Of a DNA stretch of 64,000 nucleotides, positions 33,740-44,286 are shown piece after piece. The stretch covers positions 55,863,340-55,927,339 of the forward strand of contig CM043942.1 of assembly GCA_014529385.2 (NCBI GenBank), in the 5' to 3' direction. Source of the DNA: Adiantum capillus-veneris (Eukaryota > Streptophyta > Polypodiopsida > Polypodiales > Pteridaceae). Within the stretch, counting starts at the first letter, position 1; every line of letters starts with the position of its first letter. The notes under the pieces are model-generated. The model searched no databases, was not told the origin of the DNA, and saw nothing but the letters and a program-made list of their open reading frames with translations. A program made the position numbers and the translations under genes.

Positions 33740-34629
33740 CTTCTAACTGTATTGTAATCGTAGGAAGAATTGTAAGAATTCAAGTGGCGATGCACTGACA
33801 GAAGTTTTGTTGTTCTTCTTTGGGACCCATTTCTTTGTGATTATTGGCTGTTTTGTTGCTGACGCTCGTTTGGGAACCCATACTTGCCCGTGCTTCGTTT
33901 GTTTTTGAAGAGACTTCTTTGGGATCCACCTTTTTGTTGTGTGAGTCAATAGTGGTCTTTGCTTCAGCCCTTGTACGCTTTGTGGGGATGGGATTCAAGC
34001 TTTGAAAGTTGATATTGTGGTTGTTTTGGAATCCAAATGAATTCCTGACTTTTTTGTGCTTGAATCAACTTCTTTGGAGCCCAAACCTAAGCTGTGAAAG
34101 CTTGCGACTTTGTGATATTCTTACCCGTTCGTGCACGCTTTCCTTCTTTTTATTTTGGTGTTGGATCTTGTGATTTTTCATTAGAGATCTTTGTCTTCTT
34201 GATCCATATTTGTTTTTGGCCGATCTAGCTTTTTGGTATCCAGATTTGTCGAGCTTTTTGGCTTTGACTTGTTGTCATGTTCTTTTGACCTGTCATGGTT
34301 GTTGCTGAAGGGGTTGGTGATAGTGATGGCCTGAGTTGATGATAGGGGATGTTGTAAGATTCAGCACTATCGCTACTATCCTCAGCAAGGTTGACTTCTT
34401 GTACTTTCCCTTGATTTTTTGGCTGGTAGTGGAAAGTTACTGTGTGTTTTCTCGTGGGTGGTAGTTTCTTGGAGGACTTTTCTAGCCCATTGATTAGAGC
34501 ATTGTTAGATCGTTTCTCTGGTTGTATTCCTCCTAGGTGAGTCTTTGCATCCTTATTAGGAGCCATGGATGAGGATGCTTGTGGTGGTTGTGTCTTCACC
34601 GAGGAGTTTGGAATCCACTTTTGATGCAC
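33740..34629 (-). pseudogene. Degenerate ORF tail with repeated W-[IV]-P-K motifs, element E
   Basis: Continuing in the frame of the protease ORF past one TGA, the minus strand encodes a basic, Gln/Lys/Ser-rich region. It has about eight copies of a short motif: QKWIPN, QIWIPK, QIWIKK, VWAPKK, FIWIPK, RWIPKK, QVWVPK and KWVPKK (from about 34,615 down to about 33,817). Stops and one frame change break it up. I do not know a function. The basic, repeated character would fit RNA or chromatin binding, but that is a guess. Confidence 0.55.
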
Positions 34630-34662
34630 GTTATTCGTGTAGCGATGACATTGATTCTCCGG

Positions 34663-36501
34663 TCATTGATCCTCTTGAAGCTCGAAGTGTTCTTCAGAGT
34701 CATAGAACTTGTCGTCTTCTTCATCTTTTGATTCTCCACATTTCTTTGTTTGCTCCTTATTTCGAGAGATTGTTGATGTCTGGTTCTCTTCATTTTCCTG
34801 GATTACACTCACTGCAAAATAAGGAACGGCATCATAGCCATTTTCATCACAAAACTTTGTTGTGGGAGCATCCTCCACGGCGCACACGTCCAGAGTAGCC
34901 AAGATGTGTTCCCATCCAAAAGGCTCTAACTCTTCTTCAGGAAATGGTTCTGGGATATAGTCCCTATCCTCTATAACCCGCTCTAGGATACATTCCTCGC
35001 ATTTCAAGCTACCACATTGTGAAGCTCCACACATCCACAGTTCTTTAGGCTTACCTAACCAAGCTGGAAGTTCTGATCCTGCTACTGTGGCGGAATCAAA
35101 CTCCTCAACCGGTGTTCTCATCACATCCCTATAGCTATGGTCCCTCAAGTTTATCTTTGTTATGGTTTCCATATGTCTCAGGTATATATGGTCATAACCC
35201 CAATCTTGGACCATTTTCAATTGTTGCATGAATGGTCTTCCCAGAATGATGTCATAGTTGTTCTTCTTGCCAAAGTCAACAACAGCAAAAGTGTGTTCAT
35301 ATTCAATGCCACAAGAAGTAACAAGTACTTTTTCTAGCAGTCCTAGGGGCTTTTCCTTGTGTCCGTCTGCAAGCTGCAGGGTCATTCGTGTGGATATCAA
35401 GGCAGGTTTTCCCCATTTTTTCCAAACCTCTTTGGTTGCAATAGCCACACCAGCTCCATTGTCAAGGATTGCCATGGTTTTTAAAGTGAATTCCACTGGA
35501 AGGGTGGTGTTTCCCTCTTCTCCCTCGTAATACTCGCCTACCTTGTTTAATGGCACTGGCCTAGTATTTAGTTGAGGCATTTCAAGCTCTTTGATGCCTT
35601 CCTCGATTTGAGTCATTGGGGTTTTTACACCAAATTTCTCTAGAAATTTACCCACATTAGCCCACATGTTTGGTTTAATTCTGAGCAACTCGGCTAACAT
35701 TATTGTACAGGTGATTGGGGTAGATAGAATATCTACTAGCCCCTTTGAATCGATGGCCTTGTTGGGAGACAGTCTGTGTGATGGGACTGCAACCACATCT
35801 GACTTGGTCTCGTACTCTCCCATGTAGGACGGTATTGTTCTTAGCGAATGGGGTTGACTATCCATATATTGTACAGATCCTTTGTCTCCCCAATACGATC
35901 GCACGTCTAGATTCAATTCAGATCCAGTCTCAAATTCCTCTATTGGTGGTAGAAACACTCCTCGTTCATCACTAGTCTTGTCTACTCGTCTTCTTAGGTC
36001 ATCGGCTTCATTGGCCTCTCTGACTTGTTTCCACAATTCGTCAAGACCATTTATCTCTTTACAATCCTCAGGTATAGCTTGGTGAAATCCCTCGGAAGAG
36101 TTATCCGTGGTATTCAATACTATCCTTGGTTCTAATGCTTGGTCTTTGAGGTTTGGTCTGTGCTCATGACTAGAATCTGGCTCTTTTAGTTTCTGGTTTG
36201 GTGGGATTACTTGTGTAGGCATGACACGGATCACATCCTCAGGTTTTGCAACTGGTGGTTCTAGTAAGGCTTGGGCTGTTTGAATCATTTTCTGGCACAT
36301 TTCAAATTTTTGCTTTTCTAGTTCCGAATAGGGATATTTCATCCACGTGTGTTCTTGGGTTTGGTTGTTTTTGAGCCTCACATCATAGGCTTTCAAGAGG
36401 GCATCTAATGTCTCATTAACCTTCTCTACCCACACAGATCCTCCTGAACTAGCACTTCTCAGTTTCTCATCCGTGGATGGTTCTTCTAGAGGTTTAACCA
36501 T
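34663..36501 (-). pseudogene. pro: Aspartic protease region of the E polyprotein
   Basis: The minus-strand frame of about 612 codons has a hydrophilic N-terminal spacer. A retropepsin-like domain then reads AILDNGAGVAIAT (active-site region, D-N-G-A) with an FAVVDFG strand and the end motif DIILGRPFM. A Cys-rich stretch (CGASQCGSLKCEEC) and an acidic C-terminus follow. It would process the Gag of E. It lies in the same frame as the Gag pieces upstream (to 38,676) and is separated from them by two nonsense codons near 36,569 and 36,536. No ATG is needed if it was one polyprotein; the MVKPLEE start is just the first Met after the stops. Confidence 0.75.
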
Positions 36502-36567
36502 CTGTGTAAGAGAAGGTGCCTCCTTTTCCTCATGTTGTTTTATCTTCTACTCAGCTTCGGTAAGCTT

Positions 36568-37764
36568 CTAAGCTAGGGATTTTTGCTCTCGTTCCCTGCG
36601 TGCTTTCATCGTAGTTTTTCTAGCTTTCCAACTATTTCGTTTGCTCTTGGTTTTCTGACTAGGTGCGTCTGTCTTTGGTCCATCATTTTTCTTTGGACTC
36701 GTGTCACTTTCCGTGTTCTTTGTCTCTGGATTCTCATCAGCTTTCCTTTGAGCTTGTGCTGTCGTAACCACTTGAATTGGTACAACATTTTCATTTTCTG
36801 AGCTATTAGGTAGCTGAACAATCCCTAATACATTTGTCGTGATTTTTCTGATTTGGTTTGGTTTTTTCAGGCAATCGGGGATCAAGTGAGTGATGCCACA
36901 CTCAAGACAATAGGCATTTACTTCAGTGATCTCCATATGAGGACATTGTTTGACCAAGTGGTTGTCATGACTTTTGTGACAATCTGTCTCTGGTTGAGGA
37001 GATTCTTTTAGCATTTACTCTTGGCTATAAGCAAGCTCTGACCTAGATAAGCCGCTATTTACAATGAATCGCAATGTCCTTTCGTCCATTTCATACCTTC
37101 TTTCTTTCGACTGAAACCCAGGAGGTGGAGGTTGTACAGGCCTCACCACTCCATGTGTTTCTCTCATATTTTGTTGCTCCAAAGGGTAGTACTCACTTTG
37201 GTTTCTATACCACATTGTATCTTGTATTGGAGTTGGTTTATTTGATGCTTCCATCATTGGCATGTATCTCATGTCTACCGGAATTCTAGCACCTGGCAGC
37301 GGAGGTTGTTGTCCTAAGACAAGCTGTGGCCTTAAAACTCCTACTGGTCCTGGCGCATTCCCCGTAATGTATCTAGGTGGAGTAGGTGCTTCTGGAACAG
37401 GTTGTACATACCTCTCCCTAGCGTTTTCCATGCTATAATAGCACTCTTCCCCCGTATGGTTCGTCCATTTTCTCTCAATTTCACACCACTTTGGCTCTCC
37501 CGAATCAGACCTTACAAGAGGAATCAACCTCTTGACCAAGTCGTCGATAAGCTTTTCTTGATCAATAGGTGCCGTTGGCTTGGCAATGGACTTACTTATC
37601 TTTGAAACACTGTGCTGAGAGGATGTGTCATCTCCTTGACTCTTTAAGTCCTTTTCTTTGTATGCCTCACAGTTATCCACTAGATAAAGAGCTTCTTTGA
37701 TCAACTCGTTTAACGTCGTCCTCCTTATCATATGCAGATCCTTCTGAAGGCCCGCATGTCTCAT
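36568..37764 (-). pseudogene. gag: Gag C-terminal part with degenerate zinc-knuckle motifs, element E
   Basis: It is in frame with the Gag domain upstream, interrupted by TAG at 37,765-37,767 and TAA at 37,015-37,017. The first half (HAGLQKDLHMIRRTTLNELI) is the end of the retrotransposon Gag domain plus a Pro-rich linker. The second half holds Cys/His clusters, CHKSHDNHLVKQC and CLECGITHLIPDC, close to but not exactly CX2CX4HX4C, followed by a Lys-rich tail. These would be nucleic-acid-binding knuckles. All changes seen are stops; the frame itself is kept. Confidence 0.7.
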
Positions 37765-37767
37765 TCC

Positions 37768-38676
37768 CTAGATAAAGATCAGCATCAGTCGTGCTTGCGT
37801 AGGTAATTCCGCTCTCGAACAGAGCTTAACATATCTCTTGAGCCGTAATGATGCTTTGCATACTGATTCATTCTCTTTCTGTTTGAATCTATGGATTTGC
37901 GAGACCGTGTTGTGAGCAATGCCTATTGGCCAGAATTTTTCAATAAACTCCTCAAACAGCTCATCTAGGGTCTCAAAATCCCATTTTTCCACCGAGTCGA
38001 ACCATGTAGTTGCATCATCTTCTAGAGTCAATCCAAATCCCGCAAACTGTGTCGCAAAATCTGAAACTGCCTCTGCTCTAATCACTCTTCTAAAAGCCGT
38101 TACGTGATCTCTCGGATCTTTATCTCCGGATTATTTTCTGTTTACCCATTTCTGGACTTGGGATGGTCTAACTCGTCGATTGTCTACAAGTCTAACCAGA
38201 GACTCTCCCAATCCTTCTGTCGTTATCGCTCTTGAAGGGAATCTTGGTGGCTCTCTTCTTGGAATTCCTATAGGAATTCTCATGTTTGGTGGAGGCATTT
38301 GTGGTCCTTCATTGACCAAATATCCACCTCTTTCTAGTACACTCAGTGGATTTGTGCTTTCTACAACTCTGTATTCTCGTCCATACTTGTCGACAACTAT
38401 AGATCTCCATTGACAGTCGACTCCGTATGTGTAGACATATAAGAGCTTGTAATCCGTTATCTCTTCTAGGTATGGATGTGAGCACCTATAAAGATTGACC
38501 TCATTGTTGTCAATGTATCTATATAGTCCTTCACTCTCATGACCAATCATCCAAACTCTCTCAACAAGATGGATCTTTATCAATTGCAAGTTTGGAAGAT
38601 CCATCATGGGAGGATATTCCTCTATAGTCGGGATCTCCAAGCTTGTGTACGCTGCGTTTGAATCTAGGGTAGACAT
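37768..38676 (-). pseudogene. gag: Gag N-terminal part, element E
   Basis: The ATG at 38,674-38,676 opens the frame. A Tyr- and Pro-rich N-terminal region ends at TAA 38,128-38,130. In the same frame the Gag core follows: DPRDHV, LTLEDDATTWFDS, W-D-F-E-T-L, F-W-P-I-G and L-K-R-Y-V-K-L-C, typical of Ty3/gypsy Gag. The start lies 2.4 kb downstream of the primer-binding site, so the leader is unusually long. Gag would package the element RNA. Confidence 0.75.
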
Positions 38677-41086
38677 GATTTCTGGGCTTAAGAGCTTTTG
38701 CTTGGTTCAAGTAGACTTAGTCCACTGTGTTCAAGTGCTTTGGTTAGGGAAAAGTCGAAACTATGTCCAAAACCGCAACCGTTTTCTCACAATTCTCGCA
38801 AATTGTCGCTTTTAGACACCCCTAACTTGCGGATGTATTTTGAGGCCTCAAACGACGTTTTTTTCAAAGTTGACCTAAACGGTTGCCGTCGGCATCATTT
38901 AGTTCAAGTTTTGCTTTAATATCTGTAGAGCCACTCTCAGGCTACGTTTTGATATAAAAACTTTTCCAATCCGATACCGTTTGTGAAAGTTATGGCCAAA
39001 ACAGTGAAATGCAGTTTAGAATGGTCAAAATGAGTCCAAATTCAAATTTAAAAGAAGATTTGGGATCTCTGTGAGACTGTGAACACTCCTGTATGGTCAA
39101 AAGTACAGTTGGACCCTAAAACTGGCCTAGAGACATCCTACGCGTAGGATGTCTATATGCTCAGAATTTAACAAAATTTGGTCCACAGACTCCCCTTGAG
39201 TCTAGCAACACAATGGTATGGTCAGAATTTCCTTTGGACCTAAAAATGGCCTTGAGACATCCTACGCGTAGGATGTCTTTTTGCTCAGAATGACTTGAAA
39301 TTTTCACCCCAACTTCTCCTTGATGTGCTGATCACAGTGGTGTGCTCATAGGTTGGTTTGGAGTCCTAAATCAAGCTGGAGACATCCTACGCGTAGGATG
39401 TCTAACTACTCAGATTTTGTCCAAACTTGATCCCAAGATTCTCCTAGTGCTCAGCAACCCAATGGTATACTCAAAATTGAATTTGGATGCCAATAGGTCA
39501 AGATTTAGGCTGCAAGAGCTTCTAGTGCACTCCAAGAGTAGGATGTCTGACAATTCTTGTCTTTGCTTGGTAAATAGGCCAAACAAGGTCCAAATTCACT
39601 TTTGAAAAATGTTCTGGAATCCTTGAGACACTTAAACCTCCCTATATGGCCAAAGTAGAATTTTGACCACTTTATGACCCTGGAGACATCCTACGCGTAG
39701 GATGTCTTTTTGCTCTGTTTCAGCTCAAACTTGCACTGTAGCTTCCCCTTGATGTGCTAAGCTCACAGATATTTTTACTTTTTGATTCTGACACCTATAG
39801 GTTGGACAAATGATCAAGAATCTGTTCCAAAATCCTGATGTCTGTTCTGATGAATTCCCAAGTCAAATCAACTCCAAATTGGACCAAATTTGCCTAGGAG
39901 GCTTGCCTAAGGCTATACAACACCCTGCTATGTCCACAGTTTGAATTTGGCCTCTAAATCATGCCTTAGACATCCTACGCGTAGGATGTCTAACTGCTCA
40001 GAATTGCCCCAAATTTGAACCACAGACTCTCCTTAAGGTGCTGATCATTGTGGTATGCTCAGAATTTTGTTTAGAGTCCAAAATCACACAGAAGACATCC
40101 TACGCGTAGGATGTCTTTTTGGCCTGTTTGACCCCAGACTTGTCCCACAGCTTCCCCATGATGTCAGCAACCCAATGCTATGCTTAGATTTTAATTTGGA
40201 TGTCAAAAGACCCCAAAACTAGCTGTTCTTGCCTTTTTCAGTCAACAGTGCTAAAGTCCGCTCAATCTTCCCTTTCACAGACCCAAATGAAATGAAATTT
40301 ATCACATGCACTCAATACAACATTTAGAACATGCCTATGGAGTCATCCTATGGTTTGGTCTCAAAAATTATGCCTTGGCACAATTTGGGTAGGATGTTTG
40401 GCAATTCTCGTCTTTTGGCTTTGATCTGTCAAAATGTGGTCAAATTTCCACTCTCCAAGTGAAAATAGGGTAAAACCTACCTTCTGAACACACTGGTCAA
40501 CTCAGAATTTCAAAATTTGGTCTCCAGAACCCCCTTGAGACATCCTGCGCGTAGGATGTCTATGTTTACAGAATTGCAGGTTTTTTTCACAGAACCCTTG
40601 CAAATGCTCTTTTATGTGCCCAACATCAGTCAGTCAGACAAAAATATCCACAAAAGCTTGTTTAATGCATTTTTTCCCTCAAAAGCACACTTTTCCGTGA
40701 TTTCGAATGCAATCAACCACTTAAGCAAATAATTCAGTGCTGAATAGCTCTAGATCATAATCAGATCACTTACCTAAAGCTACTCCTACAAATCATATGG
40801 GGTTTTGCATCTATGAGTAGAAAAATGCTTCACTGCCACACATGGACTAGTAAATGCTTTTATCACCTCACAAATCACTTGACCACCAACAACTACTCTA
40901 ATCCACAGATCCTAACTAAACCTATCTAGTCACAGACCCTCGGCAAGACACACGGTTCCTGGCTATCCACTTGATCGCGGAATATCCTCTTCTGGATCCA
41001 CTTAAGAAAAACGCTTTCTTTAGCCGAAACTAAATCAAGCAACCATCACACGAGTGTTAGTAGGAAACCTACTTAGGTCCTTGCGT
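38677..41086 (-). promoter_or_regulatory. Long 5' leader of element E
   Basis: This is 2.4 kb between PBS and gag, with no supported gene. 39,080-40,600 is made of diverged repeats of about 125 bp (spacings 124, 125, 125) with larger spacings of 284-445, each centred on a palindrome. Shared inter-palindrome motifs are TGCTCAGAATT, CACAGACTCCCCTTGA and ATGGTATGGTCAGAATTT. The rest, 38,677-39,080 and 40,600-41,086, shows no clear structure. Confidence 0.8.
39131..40561. repeat. Array of a 24-bp palindrome in the E leader
   Basis: The half-site AGACATCCTACG followed by its exact reverse complement (centre ACGCGT) occurs at 39,131-39,154, 39,255-39,278, 39,380-39,403, 39,684-39,707, 39,968-39,991 and 40,093-40,116. 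A copy at 40,538-40,561 has one mismatch. Half-sites or eroded copies lie near 39,538-39,548 and 40,388-40,400. Flanks vary much more than the palindrome. Confidence 0.95.
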
Positions 41087-41103
41087 CCCCGACAGCGGCG
41101 CCA
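41087..41103 (-). promoter_or_regulatory. Primer-binding site of element E (Asp-tRNA-like)
   Basis: On - TGGCGCCGCTGTCGGGG lies one base after the LTR end. It is close to the complement of the 3' end of plant tRNA-Asp (TGGCGCCGTTGCCGGGG), with two differences. Confidence 0.8.
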
Positions 41104-41104
41104 A

Positions 41105-42063
41105 TGTTGGACGGGCAACTCACACACCCATGAAGTGCATGTAAACACTACCTAGATCAACATAATGTCAATCGAGGACATAGATGACACGATACGCACA
41201 CGGAGGAAATCTCTGTAGCTTGTCAGGCTGAGACCATCCTACACATACAACACTCTGGAAGGCCAACTAAACCACAATCAAGAACCTCACTGCCCTCAAC
41301 TACACCACCTAGCCACATACACACATACGGAAGGTAACTCACCTAATCATGCCAGATTCATACGAAACTTAAGGAACACCATCCCCTCACTAGGATACAC
41401 CTGTCCCTAAGCTTCTACACTCAAAACCCTCACTCAAAGCCCATCTGCGAAAAACGCATAGGATGACAAAGCAAAATTTTGAAAGTGCCCGAAATTGAAA
41501 TTTATGAGTACCTATGCGTAGCTTATGTTGCCATGATTCTATAGACTACTAGCACGCAGAAAACAGACATCGTTTGATACACTTACGGCCACAAATAGCT
41601 CGTAGATGCGTCGGTGTGTGTGCTTCGTCTCGCGTGGAATGCTTGGCGTTGTCACGTATCTCTCCTTGAGCCTACAACAATGGTGCAGTAGGATCTCCAA
41701 TGTGTTGAGCGAGCCGGGCGTAGCGAGAGGATAAAGCTCACGCTCACTCTCTTTCTCTCTCACACACAGTAGACGGCAGCGCTAAATTTTTTATTATGAT
41801 TAAAAGTCCTTTTTTACAAAATGACCTGGGTACCTTATATACTAAGGCTACCTTAGGTTTAACCAAAAAATGGGGTTGAAAGGGTCAAATGGCTTTGTAT
41901 TTACAATCTGGAAGTGCCATTGCACCCCGGCTTCTGAAACTAGAATAACTACTCATTACAAATGACGTTTATAGCCATAATTCGTAGCATTTCATAAGTC
42001 GCAAAAGATAAGACTTTGGTACGAAACTTGAGTTATGTTGTGTTGTTGACCCAGCGGTCAACA
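41105..42063 (-). repeat. Right (5') LTR of element E
   Basis: It starts TGTTGGACGGGC and ends GGTCAACA; TTCAA follows as the target duplication. It is close to the left LTR apart from the 55-bp duplication and some small changes. From 41,468 on it is part of a 5.18-kb block repeated at 52,649. Confidence 0.92.
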
Positions 42064-42716
42064 TTCAATTTAAAATATGAGTTGATGTCTTACAAGATTA
42101 TTTGCATCACAACCTATAAGATAATGTTGATAAGGAAAAGGTAGAAAAAGGAATACCTTTTTGATGCACATACCTGGAACATCTCTTCTGCCAAAAAATA
42201 TACTTGCATGTGTATGTGGAGTGAGCTATAATTGATAGAATCTCAACCCAGACATCAAGGATTCATGATTAGAATCCTTGTACAAGCTAGAGAGAGTTTC
42301 ACCTATCAAACTCACACCAAAGTATAATTAATGAGTCAAGAGTGTGTCAATTTTGTGCTAAGAAGAGGCGATTCACAAGATTGATCTCGATATGATCACA
42401 CAAATATGATAAGCATAGAATTGAACAATGTAAAACAAAAACCATATAAGTGCATTAGTACATACAAAGCATGTTTACATATCTAACTAAAGATACTCAC
42501 GAAGAAGATTGTCAGTAAATCAACTTATCCCAAAGATTTCTTATTCTAAAAGATGTCGCCAAGAATCCAAAAGTAAAAAATAAATCAATTTAGTAAAAAG
42601 CTTCTAACTCAAATGCATGGAACAAAACTTTTATTCTTTCCAAGTTCTACGACCCAAAATCATCTACAAAGCCAGCTAGTTAGAATATTAAAAACAAAAT
42701 AAATTTATTATCCTAT
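42064..42716. other. Old flank between E and the G-type LTR
   Basis: No gene or recognisable element is found. The same 653 bases recur at 53,245-53,897 with about one visible difference. Confidence 0.6.
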
Positions 42717-43985
42717 TGAGTGGCATAAAATGGTAACCATCTTTTTGCAACATTTGTCAGCCTACTCAACGCCCTCTTCCTCATATGTGTATATATTTTT
42801 CTATGCTATTAAGTTATCTAGAGTAAATTTCCCCTCTTCGTTTAACCTTAGGTCTAATCACTTACTCTAATTAAGTGTAGCATAATCCCACTCCTACACA
42901 ACTATAAATAGCCCCCCTTGGAGAGACTCAAGGACACACACCTATATTTTCAACTTCATGTTGTTTCTTGATCAATAGTAGAGAAAACCTCAACTCTCCC
43001 TCTTTCACATCCTCCCTCCTAACCCTCCTCTTTGGAGGAAGTGCAAACTCTATTCTCCACTCTTTCCATTCTACAATCTCTTACTCCATCAACCCAATAA
43101 ATCATTTGTAGCACCTCAATAACTTGTAAATACATCATGATCTCTCTCATGGTTATGTTAATGATCATGAAATCATCTTCAAAACTTTCAAGTGTCGCAA
43201 TTCGTGATGGCTAGCCAGCGTCTGTCCTCCCCTTAAAAGGTGTGCGAGAAATCAAGTAAGTGTTCTATTCTCAATTTATCATTGGTTTGTTTCTCCACAC
43301 TTATTCAATTGGTCTAAAGAAATTTCTCACTCCAACTCTCTTTTGCTTCATTACATATGCATGTGGCTACCTCTCATGGTGATTTTATTTGTGTCACGGC
43401 ATTGCATAGATGGAGATGAGCTCTCTATGCAAAGTGCGTTAGTTTGATGTAAGTGATTCTCTTGTGTGTTTGAGAGGCAAGTCTTGTGCGCATGATTTTT
43501 TGATGAGTGCTTGAGAGAGGAAGAGTTTGGATGTATTATGGATATTCTTATGGGGAGAAGGTGAATGCTATTCCACAAATTGCATATTTCATTTTGATGC
43601 ACGGCATTGGGTTGCATAATCGTTGATGGTGTTCAAGTGTCCAAAGTGTATATAGAGTAAGGGGGTTTTCAAAGTGTGTTTCTTGAGTGGGTGAGTGCAA
43701 GTGTTATTTTGATTGGTTTCCTTCTCCACTCCCAAAAGAAGGTGGTGCCCCAAGTAGTGTGCGTACCTCTTTACGAACATTTTGTGAGGGTAGGCCCATT
43801 GGTTTGGGTTTAGAGGCCCCATTTCAAAAAGCTCGCCCTCATAAAGTGGTGCCCCCACTGAGGAACATATTTCCAAGTTACCTTCAAATTTTTTAGTGCT
43901 GAACAATGGAGTTCCCATCTATCCATTTCATTTTGCACAACACATTAGAGTAAATGTTGACATAGATAGAGATGTCTTTTTCCAG
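42717..43985 (+). repeat. G-type LTR (with possible leader), first copy, interrupted by element D
   Basis: It starts TGAGTGGCATAAAATGG like the 3' LTR of G at 63,816 and matches it for about 130 bases. A TATA box CTATAAATAGCC is at 42,902-42,913. The LTR end cannot be placed. The sequence stops at CCAG (43,982-43,985), where the D LTR begins. Frames such as 43,589-43,918 are shared by both copies and are not supported genes. Confidence 0.7.
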
Positions 43986-44244
43986 TGAGGCGGTCCGGGG
44001 CGGGCAACAAGAAGAGTGGCCTCTAGAAACCCTTCAAGGCTCCCGTGCTGCTCAATGGGGCTGGGGCACAACACAACACAAACCAAAACAACAAACCCAC
44101 CGCCAAATCCCAACTACACAAGGGGCACCACCTAGTTTAAGAGCGAACTAGGACGCAAAAGAGGAGAATCGTTAGAGCAACCCACAAACAAGCAAGGAGT
44201 TTACACTAACCCTAACACCAATGGAATACTCTCACACACTAAAA

Positions 44245-44286
<42 letters not shown>

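Noticed and set aside
34663-38676. Stop codons removed by RNA editing, as in some plant organelles
   Set aside because: Such editing is organellar. The many stops in a nuclear LTR element are explained by decay.
39131-40561. CRISPR-like array
   Set aside because: Repeats are palindromic and evenly spaced in places, but the intervals are themselves related repeats, the lengths vary (124-445), and the context is a plant retrotransposon leader.
43351-43918. ORFs on the minus strand of the G-type LTR, repeated at 54.5-55.1 kb
   Set aside because: Antisense to the LTR orientation, no recognisable domain, and explained by the 5.18-kb duplication.
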